Under the pieces are notes generated by a model. It was not told where the DNA came from. It saw only the letters and a program-made list of their open reading frames with translations, and did not search any database. This document shows positions 23,966 through 31,936 of a DNA stretch of 32,305 nucleotides, one piece after another. The translations under genes and the position numbers were made by a program. The stretch lies in contig JADLGR010000302.1 of the NCBI GenBank assembly GCA_020849175.1, positions 1 through 32,305 on the forward strand. Direction: 5' to 3'. The stretch comes from Deltaproteobacteria bacterium (lineage in GTDB: Bacteria > Myxococcota_A > UBA9160). How positions within the stretch are numbered: the stretch's first letter is position 1; each line of letters opens with the position of its first letter.

Positions 23966-24476
23966 CGCCCGCCTCCTTCGCGCTCGCGACCGGCTTTGGA
24001 TCGAGCACCCAGATGATCGTGGACTTGTCGTCGGACGGAAGAACCGCGACCGGGCGACCCATCGTGTCGAGCTCTTCGACGACGTCGTCGCGCGGGGCCG
24101 CAGCGGGAAGCTGCAGGTAGAGCACGAACGCAATGGTCGCTGCCGCGAGGCCGCCGATCGGCAGCGGACCGAGCAGGGCCGCCCATCCGCGGCGCTCGCG
24201 GGCGGGTCGCTCCCGGGCCGCTGGCGTCGTGCGGTGACCCAGCTCGGCGTCGATTGCGGGCAGCCGCGCGGCGATCGCGGCCCACAGGTCGGGGCCGGGC
24301 ATCGCATCGCTCTGCTCCTCACGGACGAGGCTGGCGATCGCGCCGAGCGAAGCCATCTCCGCGCGACAGTGCGCACAGCGTGCGACGTGACGCGCGACGC
24401 GCCAGCGCGCAAGACCGCCGAGCTCGCCGTCGTGGAGCGCTTCGAGACGATCTTCGAATCTCTGACACGCCGTCAT
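23952..24476 (-). CDS. Zinc-binding anti-sigma factor (ZAS type), membrane-anchored
   Basis: 174 residues from the ATG at 24476, overlapping the sigma stop by 4 bp (ATGA). The N-terminal domain has MTACQRFEDRLEALHDGEL and the zinc motif HVARCAHC, the HxxxCxxC of anti-sigma domains that clamp ECF sigma factors. A single membrane segment lies near residues 105-125 (GGLAAATIAFVLYLQL), and a short extracytoplasmic tail follows with STIIWVLDP and a Lys/Glu/Gly-rich end. The order sigma, anti-sigma and overlapping stops give stoichiometric synthesis. The trigger that releases sigma is not evident. Confidence 0.88.
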   Translation of the reverse strand: MTACQRFEDRLEALHDGELGGLARWRVARHVARCAHCRAEMASLGAIASLVREEQSDAMPGPDLWAAIAARLPAIDAELGHRTTPAARERPARERRGWAALLGPLPIGGLAAATIAFVLYLQLPAAAPRDDVVEELDTMGRPVAVLPSDDKSTIIWVLDPKPVASAKEAGGAVL

Positions 24477-25198
24477 GCCCCTTCCTCCTGCGGCTCGCCG
24501 GCCGTCGTAATCCCCGACGCCTGGAGGAGCTTCTGGACGCGCTTTCGTGCGTAGTGCAATCGGCTCATGACCGTTCCCTTCGGAATGCCGAGGGTCTCCG
24601 CGATCTCCGCATAGCTGAGGCCGTCCACCTCGCGAAGGATCAGCGTCTCTCGGGCTTCGGGCGGAAGCTCTGCGATCGCCTCCCCGACTCGCCGGCGGAC
24701 CTCCGCGCGCTCGAGCTCGGTGTCGGGACCCGACGGCGCCGGCTCGCTGCCGGCCGCCGGGACGGGCTCTGCGGTCAGGGCACCGCCCTCGACGCGCGCC
24801 TCTGGCCACTCGACGGTGCGATCGGCCTTGCTGCGTCTTCGCATGTCGAGGCAGACGTTGAGGGTGAGGCGGTAGAGCCAGGTGTAGAGGCTCGAGCGTC
24901 CTTCGAAGCGGCGCAGCGAGACGTAGGCCTTGAGAAAGGCGTCCTGCACTGCATCGCGCGCCAGGTCTTCGTCGCGGAGCACGCGCGCCGCGAGTCGAAA
25001 GAGCCGGCCTTGATGACGCTGCACCAGCACCCGGAAAGCCTCGTGATCTCCGGCCCTCGCCCGGGCGATCGTGTCCGCATCCGCCGCCATGGACGGAGCG
25101 CCTGCCTGCGACTCCCGAAGCTGCGGGGCGCTCATGTCCTCGCTCTCGGGACCGCCGTCGACGGGCCCGCCCTCTCCGCTGCCCTTCTCCGACGTCAC
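24473..25198 (-). CDS. ECF-type RNA polymerase sigma factor
   Basis: Up to 241 residues from a GTG at 25198; ATGs at 25135 (after a GCGAGG site) or at MAADAD are possible alternatives. Region 2 is clear: DEDLARDAVQDAFLKAYVSLRRFEGRSSLYTWLYRLTLNVCLDMRRR. A spacer rich in Pro, Glu and Ala (about 130-175) is longer than usual and leads to region 4: LPPEARETLILREVDGLSYAEIAETLGIPKGTVMSRLHYARKRVQ. It is RpoE-like in organisation. Overlap with the anti-sigma gene shows they act together. The promoter it recognises, probably including its own, could lie in the polA end, but I could not identify one. Confidence 0.92.
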   Translation of the reverse strand: MTSEKGSGEGGPVDGGPESEDMSAPQLRESQAGAPSMAADADTIARARAGDHEAFRVLVQRHQGRLFRLAARVLRDEDLARDAVQDAFLKAYVSLRRFEGRSSLYTWLYRLTLNVCLDMRRRSKADRTVEWPEARVEGGALTAEPVPAAGSEPAPSGPDTELERAEVRRRVGEAIAELPPEARETLILREVDGLSYAEIAETLGIPKGTVMSRLHYARKRVQKLLQASGITTAGEPQEEGA

Positions 25199-25226
25199 CG
25201 GGCCGCCCCGTATTCGCGCGGCCGCA

Positions 25227-27929
25227 TCAGTGCGCCTCGCGCCAGGATCGTCCCACGCCGGCCTCGACCAGAAGGGGTACCCGGAGCGCGAGGATCTCCT
25301 GCATGCAGCGCGGCACCTCGTCGCGCACCCGGTCGAGCTCGGCCTCGGGCACCTCGAGCACGAGCTCGTCGTGGACCTGCAGGATCATCCGGCTCCGCAG
25401 TCCCGCGCCGCCAAGGAGCGCGTCGACCTCGACCATCGCCTTCTTGATCAGGTCGGCCGCCGTACCCTGGATCACCGTGTTGACCGCCATGCGCTCGGCG
25501 GCGCTGCGGAGCGTTCGGTTGCGCGAGCGAAGGTCTGGAAGGTACCGGCGTCGTCCGAGGAGCGTGCGAACGAAGCCGTCGCGTGCTGCGGCTGTGATCG
25601 TCTCGTCGAGGAAGCGTCGTACGCCGCGATAGCGCTCGAAGTAGGCATCGATCATCGCCTGCGCTTCGCCGCTCGCGATCCCGAGCTGGCTCGCGAGACC
25701 GAAAGCGCTCGAGCCATAGACGATCCCGAAGTTCACGGCCTTGGCGCGTGCGCGCTCGTCGGCCGTGACGTCGGCCGGAGCCTTGCCCGCCACCTCGGCC
25801 CAGGTGCGGCGGTGGATGTCCTCACCGCGGCGGAAGGCGTCGATCAGGCTCTCGTCGCCCGAGTAGTGCGCGAGGATGCGCAGCTCGACTTGCGAGTAGT
25901 CGGCGGAGAGCAGACGGCAGCCCTCCGCCGGAATGAACGCCTCGCGAATTCGCGCACCCTCGGGCGTGCGGATGGGAATGTTCTGGACGTTCGGGTTCGT
26001 ACACGAGAGGCGCCCCGTCGCAGCGCCGGTTTGCACGAAGGTCGGATGGATGCGGCCCGTGGCGGGATGAACGAGCGGCGGGAGCGCGTCGACGTAGGTG
26101 CTCTTGAGCTTCGCGAGCCTGCGGTGCGCGAGGATCCGTGCGGGCAGCTCGTGCTGTGCGGCGAGCTGCTCGAGTACTTCTTCGTCCGTCGAGAAGCCCG
26201 TCTTCGTGCGCCGGCCGGCGGGGAGCTTCAGCTTCTCGAACAGGATGCGCTGGAGCTGCTTCGGCGACCCGATCTGGAAGCTCTCGCCCGCGAGCGTGTG
26301 GATCTCGGCCGCGATCCGCGTGAGGTCGCGCTCGTAGGTGACGGAGAGCTCCTTCAGCACGGACTCGTCGATGCGGATGCCGGTTCGCTCCATGCGCGAG
26401 AGAACGGCGGTGAGCGGAAGCTCGACCTGAGCGAACAGAGCGTCGAGCCCATCGCGCGTGAGGCGTTCGGCGAGCAGCGGCGCCAGCGCGTGCGCTGCGG
26501 CCGCCTGCTCGCCGGCCCAGTCCGTGAGCGCGCGCACGGGGACAAGCCCCGGGTCGAGCGCTTTCGCGCCGCGCCCCACGAGATCCTCCCACGAGCGAAG
26601 GCTTCGGCCGAGAAGGCGCGCTGCGAGCGACTCGACGCTGCGCGACGAGGCAGGATCGAGCAGGTATGCCGCGAGCTCGACGTCGAACGCGGGGGAAGGC
26701 AGCTCGGCGCCGCACTCGGCGAACAGGCTCTGCACGCGCTTCGACGCGGGTGCGGCCCACGGGCGCGCGCCGACACCCGAGAGGAGCGTCCCGAGCGTCC
26801 GTGCGACGTCCGTCGCGTCGCAACCCCCGTGTCCCGCCGGAACGTAGGCGGCTTCGGCGCCGCCGCGCGCGACCGCGAGCCCGAGCAGCTCCTCGCGAAG
26901 GACACCTTCGCCGCGGGCCACGGCGACGAGCGTCACGCGCGGCTCCTCGGCGAGCGAGCCCGCGAGCGACGCGAGCGCCGTGCGATCGCCGGCGATCGTC
27001 GTCGTGGTCTCGGTCTTCGCGGCCGCAGGAGCCGCGGGGACGCTGGAAGTCTTCGGATCGAGCGCCTGCAGCAGGCGTGTGAACTCGAGACGCTCGAAGA
27101 GCGCGCGAAGGCGCGCGAGATCCGGCTCTCGGCGAACGAGGTCGTCGATTCCGAGCGGAAGCGGGACCTCGCGGTCGAGCGCGGCGAGCTGCTTCGAGAG
27201 CCGTGCAGCCTCGGCGCCGGCCAGCAGCGCCTCGCGTGCGCGTTTTGCCGGCACCTCGTTCGCGTGCGCGAGCAACGACTCGACGCTTCCCCACTGGCGG
27301 ATCAGCTGCGACGCGCCCTTCTCGCCGATCCCCTTCACACCCGGGATGTTGTCACTCGGATCGCCCGCCAGTGCGCGCACGTCGAGAACCCGGTCCGGCG
27401 GCACACCGAAACGCTCCTCGACCTCGGCCGGCCCGTACCGGCGATCCTTCATGGTGTCGAGGAGCGTCACGCGATCGCTCACGAGCTGCATGAGGTCCTT
27501 GTCGGTCGAGACGATCGTGACGCGCAGCCCCTCTGGCGCCTTCGCCACCAGCGTCGCGATCACATCGTCGGCTTCGACGCCCGAAACCTGCAGCACCGGA
27601 ATTCGATAGGCGCCCGCCACCTCGTGTGCGAGCGGGATCTGCGCCGAGAGGTCCTCGGGCTGCGCTTCCCGCGTGGCCTTGTAGGCCGGGAACAGGCGCT
27701 CGCGAAAGCTCCCGCCCGGGGCATCGAAGACGACGACGACGTGATCGGGCGACTCGTCGCGCAGCACCTTCTGGAGCATCGTCACGAAGCCGTAGACCGA
27801 GCTCGTCGGCTGTCCGGACGAGTTGCGAAGCGGCGGAAGGGCGAAGAAGGCGCGATACAGCGTGTTGGCTGCGTCGATGATGACGAGCCGGGACGCTGTC
27901 CCGGCGGCTGCGGGCTTCGCGGGAGGCAC
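25227..27929 (-). CDS. polA: DNA polymerase I, with degenerate 3'-5' exonuclease domain
   Basis: 900 residues from a GTG at 27929. Residues 1-290 are the 5'-3' exonuclease (LVIIDAANTLYRAFF, FDAPGGSFRERLFPAYKATR, GVEADDVIATL, STDKDLMQLV, ALAGDPSDNIPGVKGIGEKGA). Residues ~310-490 have the size of the proofreading domain but lack its DxE, NxxxD and YxxxD residues. Residues ~500-900 are the polymerase with motif A LLSADYSQVELRILAHYSGD, motif B RARAKAVNFGIVYGSS and motif C ILQVHDELVLE. It fills Okazaki gaps and repair patches. It is upstream of the sigma gene by 28 bp on the same strand, though its ties to that operon are uncertain. Confidence 0.96.
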   Translation of the reverse strand: MPPAKPAAAGTASRLVIIDAANTLYRAFFALPPLRNSSGQPTSSVYGFVTMLQKVLRDESPDHVVVVFDAPGGSFRERLFPAYKATREAQPEDLSAQIPLAHEVAGAYRIPVLQVSGVEADDVIATLVAKAPEGLRVTIVSTDKDLMQLVSDRVTLLDTMKDRRYGPAEVEERFGVPPDRVLDVRALAGDPSDNIPGVKGIGEKGASQLIRQWGSVESLLAHANEVPAKRAREALLAGAEAARLSKQLAALDREVPLPLGIDDLVRREPDLARLRALFERLEFTRLLQALDPKTSSVPAAPAAAKTETTTTIAGDRTALASLAGSLAEEPRVTLVAVARGEGVLREELLGLAVARGGAEAAYVPAGHGGCDATDVARTLGTLLSGVGARPWAAPASKRVQSLFAECGAELPSPAFDVELAAYLLDPASSRSVESLAARLLGRSLRSWEDLVGRGAKALDPGLVPVRALTDWAGEQAAAAHALAPLLAERLTRDGLDALFAQVELPLTAVLSRMERTGIRIDESVLKELSVTYERDLTRIAAEIHTLAGESFQIGSPKQLQRILFEKLKLPAGRRTKTGFSTDEEVLEQLAAQHELPARILAHRRLAKLKSTYVDALPPLVHPATGRIHPTFVQTGAATGRLSCTNPNVQNIPIRTPEGARIREAFIPAEGCRLLSADYSQVELRILAHYSGDESLIDAFRRGEDIHRRTWAEVAGKAPADVTADERARAKAVNFGIVYGSSAFGLASQLGIASGEAQAMIDAYFERYRGVRRFLDETITAAARDGFVRTLLGRRRYLPDLRSRNRTLRSAAERMAVNTVIQGTAADLIKKAMVEVDALLGGAGLRSRMILQVHDELVLEVPEAELDRVRDEVPRCMQEILALRVPLLVEAGVGRSWREAH

Positions 27930-27988
27930 GCGCAGACTATGACCCGGCCCGGCGTCTGGCGACAGGATCGGTTGCTAGGCTGCGGGCC

Positions 27989-28282
27989 GTGAGCACCCCT
28001 GTGAAGCGCAAAGCGGCTCCCGCCTTCCGCCCGACGATCTCGCTCGGCTTCGCGTATCTGGCGGCGTTCTTCCTGCTCTTCGCGCTCGCGCTCGCGCTTC
28101 CGGCGCTCTGGCCGCTGCTCGGGAGCACGGCTCCGGGCCCCGAGCTCCAGGAGCTCGCGCGAGAGACCGCGAGGGCCACCCTGCGACCACGCATCGGCCT
28201 CGCCTTCGCTCTCGCCGTGCTGGCGACCCTCGCCGGGACCTGGCTTCGCGTCCTGCCGGGGATGCCGAAGGACACGCCGTAG
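27989..28282 (+). CDS. Small protein with two predicted membrane segments
   Basis: 97 residues from a GTG at 27989, divergent from polA across 59 bp. Two hydrophobic helices are likely (residues ~18-45, SLGFAYLAAFFLLFALALALPAL, and ~70-92, GLAFALAVLATLAGTWLRVLP) joined by a charged loop with ELARETARATLRPR. No homology is recognised. The frame has coherent codon use and no competing frame, but it is short, so confidence is moderate. Confidence 0.6.
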   Translation: MSTPVKRKAAPAFRPTISLGFAYLAAFFLLFALALALPALWPLLGSTAPGPELQELARETARATLRPRIGLAFALAVLATLAGTWLRVLPGMPKDTP

Positions 28283-28317
28283 CCGGCGAGCGCCATCCGC
28301 TCCGTTCCTGAATTCCG

Positions 28318-28572
28318 CTAGAGCACGTGCGCCGGATGAACGCGCTTCTCCAGATAGCGCTCGATGTCGCCGATGGTTCGCATCCGCTCGACGTCCTCGT
28401 CGGGGACCTGGAGGTCGAAGCTCTCCTCGAAGGCCATCACGAGCTCGATCACGTCGAGCGAATCGGCGCCGAGGTCGTCTTGCAGATCGGCTTCGGGCGC
28501 GAGCTCGACTTCGTCAGCGCCGAGGTGGCGGAAGAGGATCTGATGGATCCGTTCACGAATATCGGGCGCCAT
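28318..28572 (-). CDS. Acyl carrier protein
   Basis: 84 residues from the ATG at 28572 (MAPDIRERI), preceded by GGAGG; the track's start adds 11 residues. The phosphopantetheine site is GADSLDVIELVMAFEESF with Ser38, and the acidic helices and IGDIERYL near the end match fatty-acid-synthesis ACPs. It carries acyl chains as thioesters for lipid or polyketide-type synthesis. It is the last gene of the minus-strand run after a TetR gene. Whether it is the housekeeping AcpP or a second, dedicated ACP is unknown; no fab genes adjoin it, which favours the latter. Confidence 0.92.
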   Translation of the reverse strand: MAPDIRERIHQILFRHLGADEVELAPEADLQDDLGADSLDVIELVMAFEESFDLQVPDEDVERMRTIGDIERYLEKRVHPAHVL

Positions 28573-28661
28573 GCGGGGGCCTCCGCGGTCGGTCGGACGG
28601 CGCACACCGTCGGACTCCGCCCGGAAGTGAAAAAATGACCGTGAGTCAGAAAGCGAGGGAG

Positions 28662-28690
28662 AAGATCTCGAAATCGTGACGCGCTGTCAA
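28662..28690 (-). promoter_or_regulatory. Candidate sigma-70 promoter for the ACP gene
   Basis: A perfect TTGACA box (28690-28685 on the minus strand) overlaps the TetR stop codon. Seventeen bases later the -10 candidate GATCTT is weak, so this is tentative. The position, 90 bp before the ACP start, suits a separate promoter for that gene. Confidence 0.3.
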
Positions 28691-29382
28691 GCCCGGCTCT
28701 TCGCAGGCGGCGCGAGGCCGCGCAGCACGAGCTCGATCGCGTCGTCGAAGACTCGGTCGAGCCGGCGCCGGCGCAGGCGCCGTCGCGAGGGCGCGTGCTC
28801 GCTCTGGATCAGGCCGTTTGCGAGCGTCCACAGGATGTTCGCGACCTCCCACGAATCGCAGTCTCGGAACGAGCCGTCGCGCACACCGCCCGCGATCACG
28901 TCGGCGAGAATGCGAAGACACCCCTCCCAGAGCTTCGTCACTTCTTCGACGACGACCGGCGGAATCTCTCCGATCACTGCCTGGTTCTCGAGAGCCCAGA
29001 AGATCGGGAAGTACTCGCGGTTGCGGATCCAGTGCTCGAAGTAGAAGCGTGCGGTGCGACGGACCTGCTCGGGGGGCGCGACGTCTCCCGTGACCGTGGC
29101 GCGCAGGCGATCCTCGAACAGCCGACCGTCCTGCGACAGGACAGCGACGTAGAGATCGGCCTTGCTCTCGAAGTACCGGTAGAGTGTTCCCTTCGCGACC
29201 TCGGCGCGCTCGGCCACCTCATCGAGGTTCGCCGTCATGAAGCCGTCCCGGAAGAACACCACGCGTGCCGACTCGAGAATGCGCGCACGGCACAGCGCCT
29301 TCTTCTCGGAGCGCCGCGGGCGTACGGCGGCACCGCTCGAACCGCGCTGCGGTCGCCTGCCGCCGGCGCTCCCCGCCGTCAC
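28687..29382 (-). CDS. TetR/AcrR-family transcriptional regulator
   Basis: 231 residues from a GTG at 29382 that overlaps the stop of the carbonic anhydrase gene (GTGA). The track's start at 29454 lies inside that gene. After a basic, Gly/Arg-rich N-terminal arm of ~25 residues comes the helix-turn-helix: ILESARVVFFRDGFMTANLDEVAERAEVAKGTLYRYFESKADLYVAVL. The C-terminal helical domain has FYFEHWIRNREYFPIFWALENQ and a Cys/Trp-containing stretch typical of lipid-related TetR regulators. The short gap to the ACP gene suggests it may control that gene or this run, but its target is not shown by the sequence. Confidence 0.9.
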   Translation of the reverse strand: MTAGSAGGRRPQRGSSGAAVRPRRSEKKALCRARILESARVVFFRDGFMTANLDEVAERAEVAKGTLYRYFESKADLYVAVLSQDGRLFEDRLRATVTGDVAPPEQVRRTARFYFEHWIRNREYFPIFWALENQAVIGEIPPVVVEEVTKLWEGCLRILADVIAGGVRDGSFRDCDSWEVANILWTLANGLIQSEHAPSRRRLRRRRLDRVFDDAIELVLRGLAPPAKSRA

Positions 29383-29897
29383 GGCTTCATCTCTCGTGCG
29401 TAACGCGCAGCGAGCTCGACGTAGTGTCGCGCCTGCTCGCGCTGCCCTGCGCACTCGTCTTGCGTGAGCATTCGCACGACGCGAGCGGGCGTTCCCATCA
29501 CGACGGCGCCGGCCGGCACCTTCATGCCAGGCGGCACCACGGCCCCGGCGCCGACCAGCGCCCCCTCACCGACGTCCGAACCGTCGAGGACGATCGCGCC
29601 GATCCCGATGAGCGCTCCGTCGCCCACGCGACAGCCGTGAACCGTCGCGTGATGACCGATCGTGACGTCGTCGCCGATCAGCGCCGGAAAGCGATCGCGC
29701 GTCACATGGACGACGCACAGGTCCTGCACGTTCGACCGCGCACCGATCCGAACGCGGTGCACGTCCCCCCGCACGACCGTTCCGAACCACAGACTCGAGT
29801 GGGGGCCGACGTGGACGTCACCGCTCACGATCGCGCTCGGCGCGATCCACGCATCCGGATCGATCACAGGAGCGATGGCTCCGAGGGCCAGCCGCAT
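29379..29897 (-). CDS. Gamma-class carbonic anhydrase-like hexapeptide-repeat protein
   Basis: 172 residues from the ATG at 29897. The left-handed beta-helix hexapeptide pattern runs through the protein (IAPSAIVSGDVHVG, VRIGARSNVQDL, ALIGDDVTIGHHATVHGCRVGDGALIGIGAIVLDGSDVGEGALVGAGAVV). Candidate zinc-binding histidines are present in CVVHV and IGHHATVHG. The family includes Cam-like carbonic anhydrases and YrdA/PaaY hydrolases; the small size and the absence of the long acidic loop of Cam favour the YrdA/PaaY type, whose activities are mostly untested. A helical C terminus (QREQARHYVELAARYAREM) completes the fold. It is 28 bp after cysK and overlaps the TetR gene. Confidence 0.9.
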   Translation of the reverse strand: MRLALGAIAPVIDPDAWIAPSAIVSGDVHVGPHSSLWFGTVVRGDVHRVRIGARSNVQDLCVVHVTRDRFPALIGDDVTIGHHATVHGCRVGDGALIGIGAIVLDGSDVGEGALVGAGAVVPPGMKVPAGAVVMGTPARVVRMLTQDECAGQREQARHYVELAARYAREMKP

Positions 29898-29925
29898 GGC
29901 TCGTTCCCCCGCGTCCGCTCGCTCG

Positions 29926-30885
29926 CTAGCCGCCGATCTCGTCGCTTCCCTCGTGGCGGTACGGCGCGAAGAGATCCGTCGCGAGATACCGCTCGCCGAA
30001 GCTCGGCAGGATCGTGACGATCAGCTTCTTCTGATTGCCGGGCTGCTTCGCGTAGCGAAGGGCTGCGCAGACCGCCGCGCCGGAGGAGATGCCGCACAGC
30101 AGCCCTTCCTCCTTTGCGAGTCGCCGCGCCATCTCGAACGACTCGTCGTTCGAGACGGTGATCACCTGGTCGATGAGCGAGCGATCGAGAACGTCCGGGA
30201 TGAAGCCCGCACCGAGACCCTGGATCTTGTGCGGGCCCGGAGCACCGCCCGAGAGCACGGCGCTCCCCTCGGGCTCGACGGCCACCGCCTGGAACGATGG
30301 CCGTCGCGGCTTGATCACCTGCGCAACGCCCGTGATCGTACCGCCCGTGCCGACGCCCGAGATGAGCGCATCGACCTTTCCGTCGGTGTCGCGCCAGATC
30401 TCCTCGGCCGTGGTCTTGCGATGGATCTCGGGGTTCGCCGGGTTTCGGAACTGCTGGAGGATGAACGAGTCGGGGATCTCCGCCGCGAGCTGGTTCGCCT
30501 TCTCGATGGCGCCGCGCATCCCCTTGGGTCCTTCGGTGAGCACGAGCTTCGCGCCGAACGCGCGCAGCACCACACGGCGCTCGGGGCTCATCGTCTCCGG
30601 CATGACGAGAATGCAGGCATACCCCCGAACGGCCGCAACGAACGCCATCGCGATTCCGGTATTGCCGCTCGTCGGCTCGATCAGCACGGTCTTGCCGGGT
30701 CGGATCTGTCCGGCGCGCTCGGCCGCATCGATCATCGAGAGGCCGATGCGATCCTTCACGCTGCTCGCCGGGTTCTGGCCTTCGAGCTTGGCGACGATCT
30801 CGGCGTCGACACCTGCGGTCACGCGGTTGAGGCGTACGAGGGGCGTGTTGCCGATCAGTTCCGTGACGTCATGTGCGATCTTCAT
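29926..30885 (-). CDS. cysK: Cysteine synthase A (O-acetylserine sulfhydrylase)
   Basis: 319 residues, ATG preceded by AGGAGG. It makes cysteine from O-acetylserine and sulfide using PLP. The PLP lysine is in [11 protein letters not shown] (K44), the substrate loop is PTSGNTGIA, the phosphate-binding Gly loop is [11 protein letters not shown] and the C-terminal Ser motif is CGISSGAAV. Length and sequence pattern are those of CysK rather than cystathionine beta-synthase. It sits between truD (43-bp gap) and the carbonic anhydrase-like gene. No serine acetyltransferase is adjacent. Confidence 0.95.
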   Translation of the reverse strand: MKIAHDVTELIGNTPLVRLNRVTAGVDAEIVAKLEGQNPASSVKDRIGLSMIDAAERAGQIRPGKTVLIEPTSGNTGIAMAFVAAVRGYACILVMPETMSPERRVVLRAFGAKLVLTEGPKGMRGAIEKANQLAAEIPDSFILQQFRNPANPEIHRKTTAEEIWRDTDGKVDALISGVGTGGTITGVAQVIKPRRPSFQAVAVEPEGSAVLSGGAPGPHKIQGLGAGFIPDVLDRSLIDQVITVSNDESFEMARRLAKEEGLLCGISSGAAVCAALRYAKQPGNQKKLIVTILPSFGERYLATDLFAPYRHEGSDEIGG

Positions 30886-30928
30886 GGGGCCTCCTGCCCT
30901 GCCAAGCTAGCGCGGCACGGTGCCCGGG

Positions 30929-31936
30929 TCATGGCGGGGCGTCGCCGACGACCTCCTCGATCACGACCGTCGCGTAGCTTCCGGCGGCGAGCGTGAAGCG
31001 AAGCCGAACGTCGTCGCCGTCGATGGCGACGCTCGTCTCCGCCGGGAACATGCGGAGCGACCGCCGGGTTCCTCGGAGCGGAACGCCGGGGATGCGCGGC
31101 CTCACGGCGGCCGGGTCGAGGCCACAGGCCGCCAGCGCTGCTCGCTCGCGGGCCGCGGGCGCGCCACCGGGATCGATGGTCTTCGCGCCGAAGATGGGCC
31201 CGGTCGCGCTCACCTCGCCGCGAAGGGCGCGAGGCGCCTCCACCGCTGCGTCGTCGACCCGGAACAGCCCTCCCGACGCGTGGACGACCGCAACGTCGCC
31301 GTCCTCGAGGCCGTCGAGAGGCGTCTCGCGCAGTCGGAGCGCCTCGTTGAAGACGGCCGCCTGAAGTGCGGACACCGCGAAGCGAACCGTCCGCCGGTCC
31401 GCAGCGGGTCCGCTCCCGGCGGGCTTCTCGCCGCGCAGCGCCGCGAGTCCCACCGCGACGTTGCCCCCACCCCTTCCGAAGCGCTGCGCACCGAAGCGGT
31501 TCGGCAGCCCGCGCCGCGCCGCGTCGGCGAGCCGCCCATCGACCTGTTCTGCGCGAGCGCTTCCGACACCGCGCAGCGTGATCTCGAAGCGGTTGCCTCG
31601 CAAGTGCCCCGTCCGCAGCTTGTGGGGGTGGCGCGCCGCGGCCAGCACACGCGCTCCGGGCAGCGCGAGATCGAGCGCGCGCTCCGGGTCGAGGTCCGGC
31701 ACCGAGAACCACTGTCGCGTCACGGCGATGCGGTCCTTTCGGCCGGCGTAGCCGACGTCGCGGGGCGCGACATTCGCAGCGCGCGCGAGCGCGCGCGCCA
31801 CCTCCTCGGTGTTGCGCAGGCGCTTCTCGACCCACACGAACGTGTGTCCGCCGTCGCCGGACGGAGCGTAGAGCGGGATCTCCTCGACGACGAAGTCCTC
31901 GGGAGCGCCACGCGGTACTCCGACGTCGGTGATCAC
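30929..31936 (-). CDS. truD: tRNA pseudouridine synthase D
   Basis: 335 residues, starting at a GTG that overlaps the preceding acyltransferase stop (GTGA). TruD makes pseudouridine 13 in tRNA. The catalytic Asp is in GYAGRKDRIAVTRQ (D68), preceded by the N-terminal PEDFVVEEIP and followed by PNRFGAQRFG, a TruD signature. The central part contains the ALQAAVFNEALRLR segment of the TRUD insertion domain, and the C terminus ends in LRFTLAAGSYATVVIEE, the usual family ending. Length is normal. It needs no partner and is housekeeping. Confidence 0.95.
   Translation of the reverse strand: MITDVGVPRGAPEDFVVEEIPLYAPSGDGGHTFVWVEKRLRNTEEVARALARAANVAPRDVGYAGRKDRIAVTRQWFSVPDLDPERALDLALPGARVLAAARHPHKLRTGHLRGNRFEITLRGVGSARAEQVDGRLADAARRGLPNRFGAQRFGRGGGNVAVGLAALRGEKPAGSGPAADRRTVRFAVSALQAAVFNEALRLRETPLDGLEDGDVAVVHASGGLFRVDDAAVEAPRALRGEVSATGPIFGAKTIDPGGAPAARERAALAACGLDPAAVRPRIPGVPLRGTRRSLRMFPAETSVAIDGDDVRLRFTLAAGSYATVVIEEVVGDAPP

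Noticed and set aside
25071-27992. 973-aa plus-strand open frame
   Set aside because: Shadow of polA and the sigma gene, Arg/Glu-rich without motifs.
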